Made by a program: the position numbers and the translations under genes
Shown here: positions 24,344 through 36,200 of the stretch, one piece after another
Position numbering within the stretch: the first letter of the stretch is position 1
How the letters are laid out: the number at the start of each line of letters is the position of its first letter
The notes under the pieces: model-generated
What the model was told of the DNA's origin: nothing
What the model saw: the letters and a program-made list of their open reading frames with translations, nothing else
Databases searched by the model: none
Source: Cannabis sativa
Lineage: Eukaryota; Streptophyta; Magnoliopsida; Rosales; Cannabaceae
Assembly: GCF_029168945.1 (NCBI RefSeq)
Contig: NC_083602.1
Location: 89,476,027-89,540,026, forward strand
Direction: 5' to 3'
Length of the DNA: 64,000 nucleotides

Positions 24344-25187
24344 TGACGAGAGAGAATTCCGTTATTTGGTTATAATGTTAATCGGACGGTTCTCATTGTC
24401 TCGGCCTCTGATGATCAACGAGCTAGAATGATTGAGATGATTTATTACTGATCAGCATGCATGATTATATATAAGCAGCTCCAATAATGAGCGGTTTAAT
24501 TATATGTTATTTATGTATAATTAATTATTATGTTTATATAATTTTTTTGTTTATTTGTTTTTCATTAGTATTTTTAATTTATAAATATTAATTTCTTTTA
24601 AGAAACGAATTTGGCGCACGTGGAGATATGGAGCTGGTTTTGGCATCCCATCCCATGCTAAGCTTCATGATCAGTTTTATTAATTAATTATTACTGCTTA
24701 ATTAGTTTAATTTGTACGTAAGTGCATTTTCTATATGTGTATATAAAATGCATGTATAATTAGGAATATTTTCGACAATTTTCTTTTTCATTTTATATCG
24801 ACCTAATCACTTTATATTATTATAATTATATAAGCACCAATTTATATTGTTGTTACCTCCCAATAAATTCCATGCAATAATTCAAACTATATCAAGATTA
24901 ATTATGAACAATAGAAATGCTGGACCAAACCACATACAAAGTTGAAATAAGAAACAACCCAAATAGTATTAATCACTCAAACATGTTATGTGTCTCGAAA
25001 TGTTTCATTAAAATGGTAAAATAATACGCACTTCTCTATTTTGTGTGTGTCAACCTTGAATATTAATTATTACATGCTTGGAGCGGTGACACCTGTTATA
25101 TTTATTATATATACATGCAATTAATAGTAACAGCTATTTGGACACATTTATTAGCCTAACAATATAAATATATTTCTAATTACATAG
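24344..25187. other. MLO 3' flank, no gene seen
   Basis: The MLO 3' untranslated region must start here. Several AATAAA-like sites occur but none can be chosen. The rest is AT-rich non-coding DNA. Confidence 0.4.
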
Positions 25188-25189
25188 CA

Positions 25190-25368
25190 CGACCATTGTT
25201 ATTAAGCACTAGTAGTACTTAGTATTTTTTTGATATGTCACGTTGCGATTAACTAGCGATACTTCTTAAAAACTATTATATTAAATTATATAAGACTCGA
25301 TATTTAGTTGGACCAATAGCGATATTAACACATAGGAGGGTAAGCATCACTGGTGCCCTTTCTCTATT
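25190..25368. mobile_element. Short MITE copy of the GAGCATTGTTATTAG family
   Basis: It runs from ACCATTGTTATTAAGCACTAGTAG to CATCACTGGTGCCCTTT. It shares the internal TAACTAGCGATACT, TATATAAGACTCGATA and TTGGACCAATA words with the neighbouring copy in the same orientation. Confidence 0.6.
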
Positions 25369-25401
25369 AACATATCAACACTATATGTGATGTTTTATAA
25401 A

Positions 25402-25585
25402 GAGCATTGTTATTAGGTACCAATGGTGCTTAGCATCTTCTCGACATGTCGCGTTACGATTAGCTAGCGATACTCTTTAAAAACTATTATATTAAATTAT
25501 ATAAGACTCAATACTTAATTGGACCAATAACGATATTAATACATAAGAGAGTACTAAATACCACTAGTACCCTTTAGCATTTCAC
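25402..25585. mobile_element. Short MITE copy of the GAGCATTGTTATTAG family
   Basis: The best-preserved copy, about 180 bp. It starts GAGCATTGTTATTAGGTACC and ends GTACCCTTTAGCATTTC, so the ends are imperfect inverted repeats (GGTACCAATGGTG against CACTAGTACC). It forms a direct pair with the copy at 25190. Confidence 0.65.
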
Positions 25586-27292
25586 TTTTATAAATATATC
25601 ATGTTTTATTAATAGTTAATAATTTTTTATTATAATTAATTATTAAATTAGTCTAATAATAATATAATATTTAATGATAATATTAGACATCACGTGCACG
25701 TCTTTTAACATTAATGTAGTAAGAATAATGTGAGCTACATAATATACATGATATATAAATATGTAGTTAATAATGCTATTTTAGATTATGTTTTTTTTTT
25801 TTGTAAAAATAATTAATTTTATCATGTTTTATTAAATAATAATTTATACTGTATGTTTTTAAAATAGTTAAAATAAATTTTGAATTTAATTTTTATAAAT
25901 TAAAATTTAATAATAACTTGATTGGAAGGTGTAATGACAAAAATAGTTATACTTTTTTTTTTTTTATATATATATATATAGGGTTTATCTATAGTAGGCC
26001 CATTTGTTTCTACCTCATCACATGAGGAAATTTTTTGGGCCAATAAAAATCAAATGTGTGAATGGTACATAACAGTATGTCTCTATACATGTGATTTTTT
26101 TTTAGTTTTTTTTGTTTTTTTTTTTTTGAGTAAAGTGATTTTTTTTAGTTTAAATAAAAAAAATTACAATCATTTTACTGGGTCCCACACGTGAATTGGG
26201 GGCTAGTTTTTTTTTTTTTTTGATGAGTTGTTATTATATGAGTTTGATTGTTGTTGTTGTGGTTTGTTTTTTTAAAAAAATAATATGTTTTTTAATAAGA
26301 AGATGTGATCTAGGAGCAAATTTTACTGGATAAAATATTTTTAAAATAAAAATATTAATACATAATTTGATATAAATATTAGAGTAAATTATTTTAAAAA
26401 ATAATTATATCAAAAATCGTTATCTAGTTTCATTTGTTACAATTAATTATTTATGTAAATAAATTAGTGAGGGGGGGATTTGGGTCCGGGTATGATTGGA
26501 ATCTAAAATATTGATTAAAAAAATATTGAAAGGGAGATTTTTTTTTTTTTTTAAAAAAAATTTGATTCTCAATTAAAAAATTGAAAAATAAAAACAGTTT
26601 TATAGAACATGTTTTTGAAAAATATCTTTACTTTTTCAATTTTAAAAACAGAAAATTGATTAAAAAGTGTTACCAAACGCCACCTAAATTTAGCATTCTG
26701 AAGATAAGATATCCAACATAGTAGTCATAGCGTTAGACTCATAAATGCTACGATCACAAGAGACTCGAGCTAGCCTAGCAACAGTTTGTGAGTCAGTTTG
26801 CTGACTGTTTTACAAAACGAATTTTAACACTATATTGATAGCAAAGTTGGTAACTAAAATTATTTTTTAAAAATAAATACCTATATTAAAAAAATCAAAC
26901 TAATTTTTTAAAAAATAATAATAATTTAAATTAAAAAATAATAATTTTTTATAAATTATTAATATTATTTTATTTTTTAAAAATAAATATATCATTAAAT
27001 ATTATTATAATGCATAAAGTTTTAATTGTATACAAGCAGTCTTATCGTAAGAGTATACGCCTTATATTATAATAACCACACGATTTAAAATCAATGGTTA
27101 AAAAAAGTACCCTACCGGTAGGGAACTTTTGTTAGGTCCTACCATAGTCTTGCCCTATATATATATATTTGTGTTGAAACTATTTTATTTTTTTTTTTAG
27201 AAAATTGAATTCAAAATTTATTTTTATACCGTTTCAAAATTTATAGTATCTGAATTATTATTTAACAAAATAGATATGTAATATGTTACTTT
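25586..27292. other. Intergenic DNA with degenerate MITEs
   Basis: No gene is seen. About 26470-26694 ends in GTGTTACCAAACGCCACCTAAA, which resembles the ends of the PIF/Harbinger-like element at 33930-34190. T and A runs are frequent. Confidence 0.35.
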
Positions 27293-28329
27293 CACTACTA
27301 CAAATATAAGAATTCGCGACGGTCCTAAAAACGATTTTTTTCAAGGACCGTCGCTAAAAAAATTAAGTAACTATTTAAAACCGTCGGGAAAAATTTAGTA
27401 TTCCCGACGGTTTAAAATCGTAGTAAACAAAATAGGCGACTTTTTTTAATAAAATGCAATTTTTTAATGGACCCTTATAGGCGACGGTTTTAAACTGTCG
27501 CCTATATGGATCCATATTAAAAAATCGTCACCAACTTCTCGCCACATTTCCCACGTGCCCATCTACTTTTTTTCTATTTCCCACATGCCCACCTAATTAT
27601 TCTCACCTATTTATTCTCCATTTCCCACACCCTAAAATGAAAATCTTAACTCTCCAAAATCCTACTCACGCATCTGCACCATCGCCCTTCTCTCTCGCCG
27701 TCTTCCTCCCTCTCTCGATCTCCCTTTCTTCTCATCTCTCTCGTCCATCGATCTCCACCCACCCCTCCTCCCGTCGGTCTCTCTCTACTCTACATCGCAT
27801 ACGTCGGACCACCACCACTTTTCGTCGGTGTCCCTTTCATCTCCGTCTCATACGTCGCACCACCACCACCCGTCGTCCGTCTCCCTCTCTCTCTTTCTCT
27901 CTCTCTTTGAGCTCGGTATAAATACATTTATTTATTTATATACTTTTTTATTTATTATATATATTTATTTTGTTATTGTATAAACTTAATATTTTTTTAA
28001 AGTTAGTTGTTATGGTAACAAAATTAATTAGTTGTTTTATTTTAATTTAGGTAAAATTATAAAGCTAATGCAGGAAAAAAATGGGAGAAAATACAGATTT
28101 TTCTGCCAAAATCGTCGCCTATTGTATAGGGCATAGTTTAAAACCGTCGCCTATACCCTGTTATAGGCAATGGTTTTAAACCTCAACAAGTCCACATTAG
28201 CGACGGTTTTAAACCGTCGCCTAGTTTGGCCATTTAACGACGGTCGTATAGGCGACGGTTATAGAAACTGACGGGAATACTTTACACGACTGTTTAAAAA
28301 TGTCGAGAAAAACTATTTTTGTAGTAGTG
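27293..28329. mobile_element. CACTA-type non-autonomous element
   Basis: Ends are CACTACTACAAA and, inverted, CACTACTACAAA, with 3-bp flanks TTT on both sides. These are the CACTA superfamily hallmarks. Subterminal regions hold many copies of GCGACGG and AAACCGTCG, often paired as palindromes, for example around 28200-28220. The 1037-bp interior has a pyrimidine-rich open frame (27637-27921, Ser/Thr/Arg-rich, 94 codons) that looks like compositional noise or captured leader DNA. No transposase is present. Confidence 0.8.
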
Positions 28330-28502
28330 TTTTACAAAAACACAAGTTATTACCAAATGGTATTTACTCTAATTAAATTTATGAAATATTTCTAATGCCC
28401 ATAATATTATAAAGACATGTAATCATCGTCTTGAAAAAACCATATATTAATGATGCATGATGCATGTAATGTATTAATCAAATTGATTTCATATAATTTA
28501 TG

Positions 28503-28650
28503 GGAGAAATGCTAAAGGGCACCAGTGGTGCCTAGCACTCTCTTATATGTCAATATCGTTATTGGTCCAACTAAGTATCGGGTCTCATATAATTTAAAAT
28601 AGTAGCTTTTAGGGAGTATCGTTATTGGTCCAACTAAGTATCGAGTCCCA
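28503..28650. mobile_element. Short MITE copy, reverse orientation and rearranged
   Basis: Starts GAAATGCTAAAGGGCACCAGTGG, the reverse of the 25402 copy. TCGTTATTGGTCCAACTAAG occurs twice (28557 and 28619 areas), so the copy has an internal duplication. The right end is lost. Confidence 0.5.
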
Positions 28651-28893
28651 TAATTATGGTATATTATCATTTAATATTAAGTTTTAAAAATAAAAGCTTC
28701 GGAAAGTGCGCAAATCAATTGAGAGAAAAATATTAAGAGGTATTTTAAGCACCACAAAATATAATATATTTATTTTAATATAAATTTTATATATTTTAAT
28801 TTAATAAATGATATAAAAAAATAATAATTATTATTAATCATTTAAAAATCGAAAAACTAGTACTATTTGTTTCAATAGACTCTTTGAGATCAA

Positions 28894-29068
28894 GAGAAAT
28901 TATAAAAGGTATCAGTGACGTCTAATACTTTCTTATGTATTAATATTGCTATGGTCTAATTAAGTATCGAGTCTCACATAATTTAACGTAATAATTTTTA
29001 AAGAGTATCGCTAACTAATTACAAAACGACATGTTTAGAGATATTAAGTACTATTGGTACCCAATAAC
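28894..29068. mobile_element. Short MITE copy, reverse orientation
   Basis: Runs from AGAAATTATAAAAGGTATCAG to TACTATTGGTACCCAATAAC. Internal GTATCGAGTCTCA and AAAGAGTATCGCTAAC words match the family. It abuts the fold-back element that begins at about 29069. Confidence 0.55.
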
Positions 29069-29186
29069 AATAGGGAAATTTGATTTTATATACTTAAAAA
29101 ATTAAAAAAATTTATTATTAAACCAAAAACTTAAACCCTAAAAAAACTATGCTTTTTTTTCAAAACCCCAAAAATACCCCCCTCAC

Positions 29187-29250
<64 letters not shown>

Positions 29251-29775
29251 TCCCAACCGCCCACCCTCACCACCACCTCCGACCTCCATCCTCCGACCTC
29301 CGACCTTCACCGCCACCTCCGACCACCCGCACCAACACCCCGACCCAGCCCCACTCTCTCGGACCGCCCAAAAGTCGCATGTCGTAAGCCCACTCTCTCT
29401 TCCTCTCTCTGAAATCGCAGAAAAAAAAAATTGCTCCCAGGTCCGATGGTCGGACCATGGGGTCCGATGGGGTCCAACCAATCGGACCCATGGTCCGACC
29501 ATCGGACCTGGGTCTCTCTTCCTCTCTCTGAAATCGCAGAAGAAAAAAAATTACTCCCAGGTCCGATGGTCGGACCCCATGGTCCGACCATCGGACCTGG
29601 GAGCAATTTTTTTTTCTGCGATTTTAGAGAGAGGAAGAGAGAGTGGGCTTTCGGGGTGCGACTTTTGGGCGGTCCGAGAGAGTGGGGTTGGGTCGGGGTG
29701 TTGGTGTGGGTGGTCGGAGGTGGCGGTGAGGGTCGAAGGTCGGAGGATGGAGGTCGGAGGTGGTGGTGAGGGAGG

Positions 29776-29814
<39 letters not shown>

Positions 29815-29960
29815 GCAGAGAGAGAATTGTGAGGGGGTATTTTTGGGGTTTTGAAAAAAAAATATAGTTTTTTTTAGGGTTTAAGTTTTTGGTTTAATAA
29901 TAAATTTTTTTAATTTTTTAAGTATATAAAATCAAAATTCTCTAACAAAATTTCCCTTTA
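29069..29960. mobile_element. Long fold-back element with CT/GA arms and GGTCCGA palindromes
   Basis: The two halves (about 29069-29480 and 29560-29960) are long near-perfect reverse complements. Each holds, from the outside in, GGGAAATTT ends, a telomere-like AAACCCTAAAA stretch, a CT/GA microsatellite, a Pro/Thr-rich-looking block, and CCAGGTCCGATGGTCGGACC. The centre has four alternating orientations of that last 20-mer. No 9-bp duplication is clear, and the left end lacks about 14 bases present on the right. Open frames here mirror each other on both strands and are artefacts of the repeat. Confidence 0.7.
29191..29247 (+). repeat. (CT)n microsatellite
   Basis: A perfect CT run of 57 bases in the left arm of the fold-back element, matched by a shorter (GA)n run near 29780-29810 in the right arm. 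Confidence 0.95.
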
Positions 29961-30568
29961 AGAAAGTACTAGTATTAATAATGGTACGTAGCTAGTTTTG
30001 TAGTGGTGTGCTTCCAATGGACGATGACCAGCTATTGAAGGCAACGAATATATTAATAAAAGAGCAGGATAGGTGGCCGTGGCTGCACACAATACCATAT
30101 ATATGTATTATGAGTATGTGTTGCCCACAAAATGAAGGTCGACTCTGCAAATGACACCACATGTTGGTGGGTATCATGCATGCGTAATTCGTGTTGAACC
30201 AAAAACTATGATCCACTTCTCTTCTCTTCTCTTCAATAGCCACATTAAAAACAAAAATCCTTAAAGACAATATTAGGTGTCGTGAAATAACACATTTAAA
30301 AAGTAATAAACACTACTGATACACAATAACAACAATAACAATACTGTAAACAATAATATTAAAAACCCCAATAAACTCATCAGCATGAGCTCAACTAACT
30401 ATCCCCAGTTTTGCACATATATACTCATCGGGCCCCTTGTTTCTCTCTCCCTCTACTGTCTATAATATATTATATATACTCATCCATTATATATAAGTAT
30501 ATTATATAAACAAAGTGAGGGAGGTAGCTATAGCTAGCTTGAGAGAGAGAGAGAGAGAGTAATATATA

Positions 30569-30763
30569 ATGGATATAGTATTAGTAATGGATGGAATATT
30601 TGGGAAGGTTGGAAAACAGTGCTACGCGGTGCTATGCTTGGGAGTGTTGCTTGTCTCCGTCACCATAGCTCGTTATGTCGCCCATGATTCAAACAAAGAT
30701 CATCGTACCCGCACCCTGCGCCGCCTTGTTGCGCTACACGGTCATCCTCTTCGTCTTAACTAA
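30569..30763 (+). CDS. Possible single-pass membrane miniprotein (up to 64 aa)
   Basis: I do not recognise this protein. The frame stands out from its AT-rich surroundings by high GC at third positions and by a leader with a (GA)n run just before the start. It encodes a short N-terminal part, one hydrophobic segment (about residues 18-36, CYAVLCLGVLLVSVTIARYV), then a basic tail rich in Arg/His (DHRTRTLRRLVALHGH). The first Met is at 30569; a second at codon 8 (30590) is equally plausible. There is no cleavage-site-like signal peptide end, so a small membrane-anchored protein is the simplest reading. It lies alone between the fold-back element and a Copia remnant. It could be a real lineage-specific gene, the last piece of a broken gene, or chance. 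Confidence 0.45.
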   Translation: MDIVLVMDGIFGKVGKQCYAVLCLGVLLVSVTIARYVAHDSNKDHRTRTLRRLVALHGHPLRLN

Positions 30764-31090
30764 TAGTATAACTACTCTAAATAATTATTAATCCTTTCCC
30801 TATATATATTTTCAGAGAAGGATTATAATTATATGCTGCATATCAATGATGTATAACTTAATTAATTAGTATATTTTGTATGTACTTTGTGTTTTCTTGT
30901 ATATTGTGCTGTGTTTGTAGGCTGAATACTGAATTAAATAATTGTTTTTGGAATTAAATTCATTAATACTAAACTATTTACAAACTATAACATGTCTTTT
31001 ATTTATAAAGCCTATAATCTGTCAAACCATTAATACAATTTGGTCTAACAAATAAAACTCTATTTTTGACACTTTCAATTATTCTCTTGT
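30764..31090. other. 3' flank of the miniprotein frame, no gene seen
   Basis: AT-rich non-coding DNA. TTTTCTTGTATATTGTGCTG and nearby T-rich stretches could serve 3' end formation. Confidence 0.3.
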
Positions 31091-31139
31091 AAATCAATTC
31101 GGGTAACTTTCAAAGATGAATAGGCTTTATTCCTTTTTA

Positions 31140-31270
31140 ATTAGACAATATTGTCTCACATGGATCAAATGTAAAAATATTGAGTCATATATAAGAACAT
31201 GAGCTACTCTATTCATCACCAATTGGTTTTGAGATGAAATCTCATGATTCTCAACATGATATCAAAGTTA
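31140..31270 (+). mobile_element. Copia LTR 3' end with primer-site relic
   Basis: ATTGTCTCACATGGATCAAATG at about 31147 recalls the common Copia LTR motif TGTCCCACAT. The tail TGATTCTCAACA (31244-31255) is directly followed by TGATATCAAAG, a degenerate form of the initiator-tRNA-Met site TGGTATCAGAG. No gag follows; about 100 bases later a truncated CACTA-like element begins. Confidence 0.45.
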
Positions 31271-31375
31271 TATTCCTAGCGGGTTTTTGATCCACACCTA
31301 TCAAAGAGTTAGCCAGCCGCAAGCGAGCAAAATGGTACTCCCAGCCACGAACAAAAATAAGCGATAGCCACCATC

Positions 31376-31555
31376 CACTACTACAAATATCAAAATTCGC
31401 GACGGTCCTAAAAATGATTTTTTTTTTTTGGGACCGTCGCTAAAAAAATTAAGTAACTATTTAAAACTGTCGAGAAAAATTTAGTATTCTCGACGATTTA
31501 AAATCGTAGTAAATAAAATAGGCGACGGTTTTTTAATAAAATGCAATTTTTTCGG
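31376..31555 (+). mobile_element. Truncated copy of the CACTA-type element
   Basis: It begins CACTACTACAAATATC and follows the left 180 bases of the 27293-28329 element almost exactly (AATTCGCGACGGTCCTAAAA, GGGACCGTCGCTAAA, then GCGACGG). Similarity stops abruptly at about 31552 and no right end follows, so it is a 5' fragment. Confidence 0.75.
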
Positions 31556-33050
31556 GTATAGTACTATAGGTGATTAAGGCTCAATATTGTACATTTTAAA
31601 CCTTTAATTGTACACATAAAATTAATTTAAAGTGAATATTTTCATAATCTTAATTGTAAAATTATTTTAATTAGAAATATTAAATTTATTTTAATTTTGT
31701 GTTAAATATTAGGGTTAGAGCAAGAAAGTGGCAAAAAGTTGAAAGAGAGCTTCAAGATGGTCTCAATTATTTTTCAAGCAAATTTCGGTCTGCATCCCAT
31801 AAAACATAATATATATTAGAATAATTACATAAAGCACTATTTTTTGTAAAAAAAATATATTTTTACGTTTAATGATTTTTTTTTTTTTACATTTTTACGG
31901 TTTTCCGTAAAATCAACACGAAAGCAACAAGAAAACTAGATAAAAGTAACATGAAAATAACATCTAAATAATATCAAAATAACAACAAAAAATCACATAC
32001 AGATAACACAAAATCAACAACAAATTAACATGAATACAGCATAAAAAGACCGTATTTTCTGTAAATAAAATAAAAAAATTCATTAAAACGTTTAAAATTC
32101 TGTAAAACTGTATTTTTGTAATTTTTTTTTTGTTATTTTTGTGTATTTATGAAATTATCCCTCATATATTTGATGGAAATGAAGTTAATCCAAGTCTCCA
32201 TTTGCTCACCAAAGTCATGGCCCAAATATAATTACTTCAACTACATTAAACTCTTTTGGTGGGCCTATTTATTTGTTCAAAACATATTAATTAAGCCCAA
32301 ATTAAATGGGTTGAGTTTGAAGGAAGCTTCTAAAGACAACACAAGATAGCAAGCGAACTTCTTCTCTGCCAAAAATCATGCTTCAAGCATTGCGACACTA
32401 CAAGTTAGTGTTGCGGCCCGCTATGAAAGACACGGGCCACAGTGTCGTGACCCGTCTCTTTTAAACTTTGAGAAATTTAGGGTTTTATCTTTTTTTTAGC
32501 TATATAAAGGTCATTTTTAAACACTTTTCAGAAGACTTTTGGTGTATTTTTTTATTGCATTCTTATTATTTTATTATTAATTTTTTGTTATCTGTATATT
32601 ATTTGTTATGTCATTTTAATATTGTTTTGATGTTATTTTTTGATTAATTTTAAGTTATTTTCTTGTATTTTTAACAAATATCGTAAGAATGTATAAAAAA
32701 AAGAAAATTTTGAACCTAATAGTATAAAATTTTTACAAAATTGATATTTTATGTAATTATTCTTAAAATATTATTTAAAAAATATATAAATATAAATATA
32801 TTATGTGTTTAAAAATAAATATCTCATTGTAATTTTCTATCTATAAATTTGTTACAAAATAAAATATAATTTTTGAAACAATAACAAACAATATTATCTT
32901 CTATCTATGATATTATTTGTTAAAAAATATTGTTGATATATTTATATTCCTAATAAGATATATTTTATTTCATTAAAAAAAGATATATTTTTTTTATTAT
33001 AAATACAGTATTATTGGATTTGGTAAACTCACCAACCAAACCAAATAATT
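31556..33050. other. Intergenic DNA with MULE-like MITE pieces
   Basis: No gene is seen. About 31820-32158 has inverted ATAATT(A/T)CATAAA ends and repeated AACA(T/A)GAAAA words. About 32535-32765 looks like a second, inverted piece of that family. Bases 32210-32460 are less AT-rich and could be an LTR fragment. Confidence 0.35.
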
Positions 33051-33120
33051 TCAGTGACCAAATTTACTCTCTCACACACACAAACACACCTGTCTCCTTC
33101 TTTCAAAGACACGCTCAACA

Positions 33121-33420
33121 ATGGTGAGAGGTTCTTCTCAGTCACAATCCTCATCCTCCCCCAACTCCCGCCCTGGCCTCGTGGCTCCTCGCGGCTCAGC
33201 TGCAGCCACAGCTGGAATTCGCCGCCGCCGACCTGGAGCAACTACTGCCAAAACAACCTCCACCGGTCACGGCGGCGGAGGAGCTACCAATTTGCTGAGA
33301 TTCTACACCGAAGACGCTCCCGGTTACAAGATCGGTCCGACTATCGTCCTCGTGATCAGCCTCTGCTTCATCGGCTTCGTTTCGGCTCTTCACGTCTTCG
33401 GTAAGCTTTACCGGTCTTAG
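33121..33420 (+). CDS. SEC61B: Protein transport protein Sec61 subunit beta (99 aa)
   Basis: The small tail-anchored subunit of the ER translocon, which with Sec61 alpha and gamma forms the channel for secretory and membrane proteins. The frame is single-exon, as is usual for this gene in plants. Residues 1-60 are a Ser/Pro/Gly/Arg-rich cytosolic part with GIRRRRPG and a Gly run. Then comes the conserved segment [19 protein letters not shown] (about 59-77), followed by one membrane helix (about 75-93, [19 protein letters not shown]) and a very short luminal end KLYRS. Length and order match the family. A pyrimidine-rich leader (33061-33115, TC/CA-rich) precedes the ATG. It reads away from the Copia/CACTA debris and towards SYP71 with about 2.8 kb between. 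No defects are seen. Confidence 0.95.
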   Translation: MVRGSSQSQSSSSPNSRPGLVAPRGSAAATAGIRRRRPGATTAKTTSTGHGGGGATNLLRFYTEDAPGYKIGPTIVLVISLCFIGFVSALHVFGKLYRS

Positions 33421-35512
33421 ATTCGATCATGCGAAATCGGATCATCTCATGGATCGTATAAGGTGTTTCAGTCTTCTTTGCTCTGTAAAAATGGTGTTAG
33501 GGTTTTAATTTTAGTTTGGTGTTTTTAGATATTTTGGGATATTTTGATCTGAAGCTAATTAATTAATTAACTAATGAGTTTTGTATTTGGGTTTTATTAT
33601 CTTTAATTAATTTATATATCATAGTTTTAATTAATTTTCTCTTTACAATTCTTCTGATTATTTCTTAATTTTTTTTTTTGGGTAATGAGTTGCTTTCCAA
33701 TTAAACTTAACACAGAGGAATTAAAGATAAATTGATAATTTTCCATTTTTAAAGCTTATTTATTTTTAAAATTGATATAAAAATTGGTTAATTACTTCCA
33801 ATTAACAACCAATTAGCATTATGTGTTAATCTACCTAACGCTTCTAATTTCCTTCAAAACACTGATAAATAATATTATGTTGTGGTAATATTCTATCCAT
33901 TGTTAATCAATTTTTTATTTTAATAAATTAGGGTGATTTTTGGTAACATTTTGTTTTTTAATTTTTTAATCACAATAGTAGAATTTATTTTTTTTAAAAA
34001 AATTATTTTTAAAAAATAAAAATATCTTTTATAATTTCTTTTGTTTTTTTTTAAAAAATAAAAATGTATTTTATAAATGTAAAATTTATTTTTATTTTCA
34101 AAATTTTAATTTTAATTAAAAAATAAAAAAAATATTTTTCTTTTTAATTTTAAAAATAAAAACTAATCAAAAAGTGTTGCTAAACCACACCTATGCCTTT
34201 CATGAACATAATATTTACTTTGTAAAATAATTTAACTAGCATTGTCTTGAATTTTGATTTAAATATCTAATGATTAAAAAATTATTTAAATAAATTTTAG
34301 AAGTTTTTTATTTTTAAAATTTTGATTTATATTTAAAAAAGATTAATTAAATTTTCTTGCCTCTTGAATTTTAGTATATACCAAATTATGAATATTTTAA
34401 ACTATTGAGATTCTTAAATCTAAGAATATTTATCTTATTTTATTTAATTTTACTAATTCTGTGATTGTTCATGTACTAAATCATAGAAATCTGTTAAATT
34501 ATAAATCTCGAACTTTGATATGTACTAAATCAAGTTCTATGAACTTTCATTTAAATTTTCTTTACTAAAACTAAAAAAAAAAGTCTTTAGATTTAACAAT
34601 TTCATAATTTAAGAAGATTTTGAACCTTTTAAAAATTTTAAAAGTATGATTTGGTACATATTAAAATATAAGGATTAAAAATTTTAATTAGCTTTAAAAT
34701 AATTTTAAATATATTTTTTCTAATTTTATTAAACATGTATTTTAAAAATATTTTACTATTTTACCATTTCAATTAGAAAGGTAGAATGCAAATGTGAGTA
34801 CATTGAGTACGACACCAAAACGAGTGATAATTCGCACCAAATAAATATATTAGATGAGTTATTTTAGAGTTGATAGATTTAATTAAAAAATGAAATGGCG
34901 ACAATTTATTTAAAGGAGAGGAGTGTTAATTATAATTTTTAGTCTATTTATAAAGATAAATGTTTTGCTTTGTTATAGTTATAATATTATTTGTATAAAT
35001 TTTTAAATTTTTTTGAAAAATTTATAGTACTAAAAATAAAGTTTTTAATATTTTAAAAAATTTTCAGTTTTAAAAATAATTAAATATTTTTGCTTAAGAG
35101 TACACCATTAATTTGTGGAAACATAATACCATATATAAACTATTTATTGCCAATTAATTTTGAGATTAAACTTTATACATTTTATTGCGGTTAAACTCTC
35201 TTGACTATTATTTCACTTGTATTTAACCTTCTAAAATCAAATTTAATACTTAAATTCTCAAAACTACTGAAATGTTTATAAATTTAAGGTGTCATTGTAC
35301 ACGTGACACTCTTATATAAGTACATATAATATTATTTAAAATATATTTTAAATTTTATAATATTTTTTATTTTTATAATTTCGTTTAATTTTTTTAAAAA
35401 AATTAAAATATTATTAAGGGTACCAATATAAAATTGTGTCATGTACAAGAATATAGATAATGACATAAACAAATATAACAATTAACACTGAATAACATCT
35501 TAAATTCCCTTA
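33421..35512. other. Intergenic DNA between SEC61B and SYP71, with a Harbinger-like MITE
   Basis: The SEC61B 3' untranslated region lies in the first few hundred bases. About 33930-34190 is an imperfect inverted-repeat element (GGGTGATTTTTGGTAACA against the inverted TAGGTGTGGTTTAGCAACA), preceded by TTA. The rest is AT-rich without genes. Confidence 0.4.
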
Positions 35513-35521
35513 AAGAATTTT

Positions 35522-35893
35522 GGATAAATACCATTTTGGGCCCTATGTTTTGTAAAAGTTATCAATTTGACCTTGTGTTTTGTTAAATGACAAAATAGAC
35601 CTTGTATTTTCTAAAATAGTACAAATAGGACCTTGAATTGATTTTTTGTCAAAATAAAGTTTAATTATAATCCGATTTAAAAGTGTTATGACAAAACTGT
35701 TTACATTTTTTGTATCTGTCCGTATTAACAATTGTCTTCAAGTTGGTTGTATTAAAAAAAAGTTGTCAAAAATTAAGCTCAAGGTCCTATTTTTACTATT
35801 TTAAAAAATACAGGGTCTATTTTGTCATTTAACAAAATACAGAGTCTAATCTATAACTTTTGCAAAACACAAAGTCCAAAATGGTATTTACCC
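35522..35893. mobile_element. MULE-type MITE with 9-bp target duplication
   Basis: A perfect 9-bp duplication AAGAATTTT (35513-35521 and 35894-35902) is diagnostic of Mutator-like elements. Ends GGATAAATACCATTTTGG and, inverted, GGGTAAATACCATTTTGG continue into long imperfect inverted arms (CCTTGTATTTT, TGTTAAATGACAAAATAGA). Length is 372 bp, non-coding. It lies about 300 bp upstream of the SYP71 start and may sit in the promoter. Confidence 0.8.
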
Positions 35894-36200
35894 AAGAATT
35901 TTACCACAAAAATTAAATTATAATACAAAAAAAATTCTTCAATAGAAACACCAACAACAAAAAAAAAAAAAAAAAGGAAATAATGGGGCGAAAGTGAGAC
36001 CTTTCATTAGAGTATAGGAGAACCACCATCAAGTATCAACCGATATGAGTTGTGAATGTGATTTCTCAAATTCCGCTTTCTATGCTTCACGCCTCGTTTG
36101 CTTCTCCCCCCTCACACTACAGCTATGCCAGAAATACATACCCACAATCAATCCTCTTTCTCCATCCTTTTCCCTCCCTTAATTTTCATTCGGAGCCAAA

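Noticed and set aside
27637..27921. Ser/Thr/Arg-rich 94-codon frame inside the CACTA-type element
   Set aside because: Pyrimidine-rich composition explains it; no domain and no sign of codon selection.
29131..29854. Several overlapping frames of 74-123 codons on both strands
   Set aside because: Mirror images produced by the fold-back element and its CT/GA repeats.
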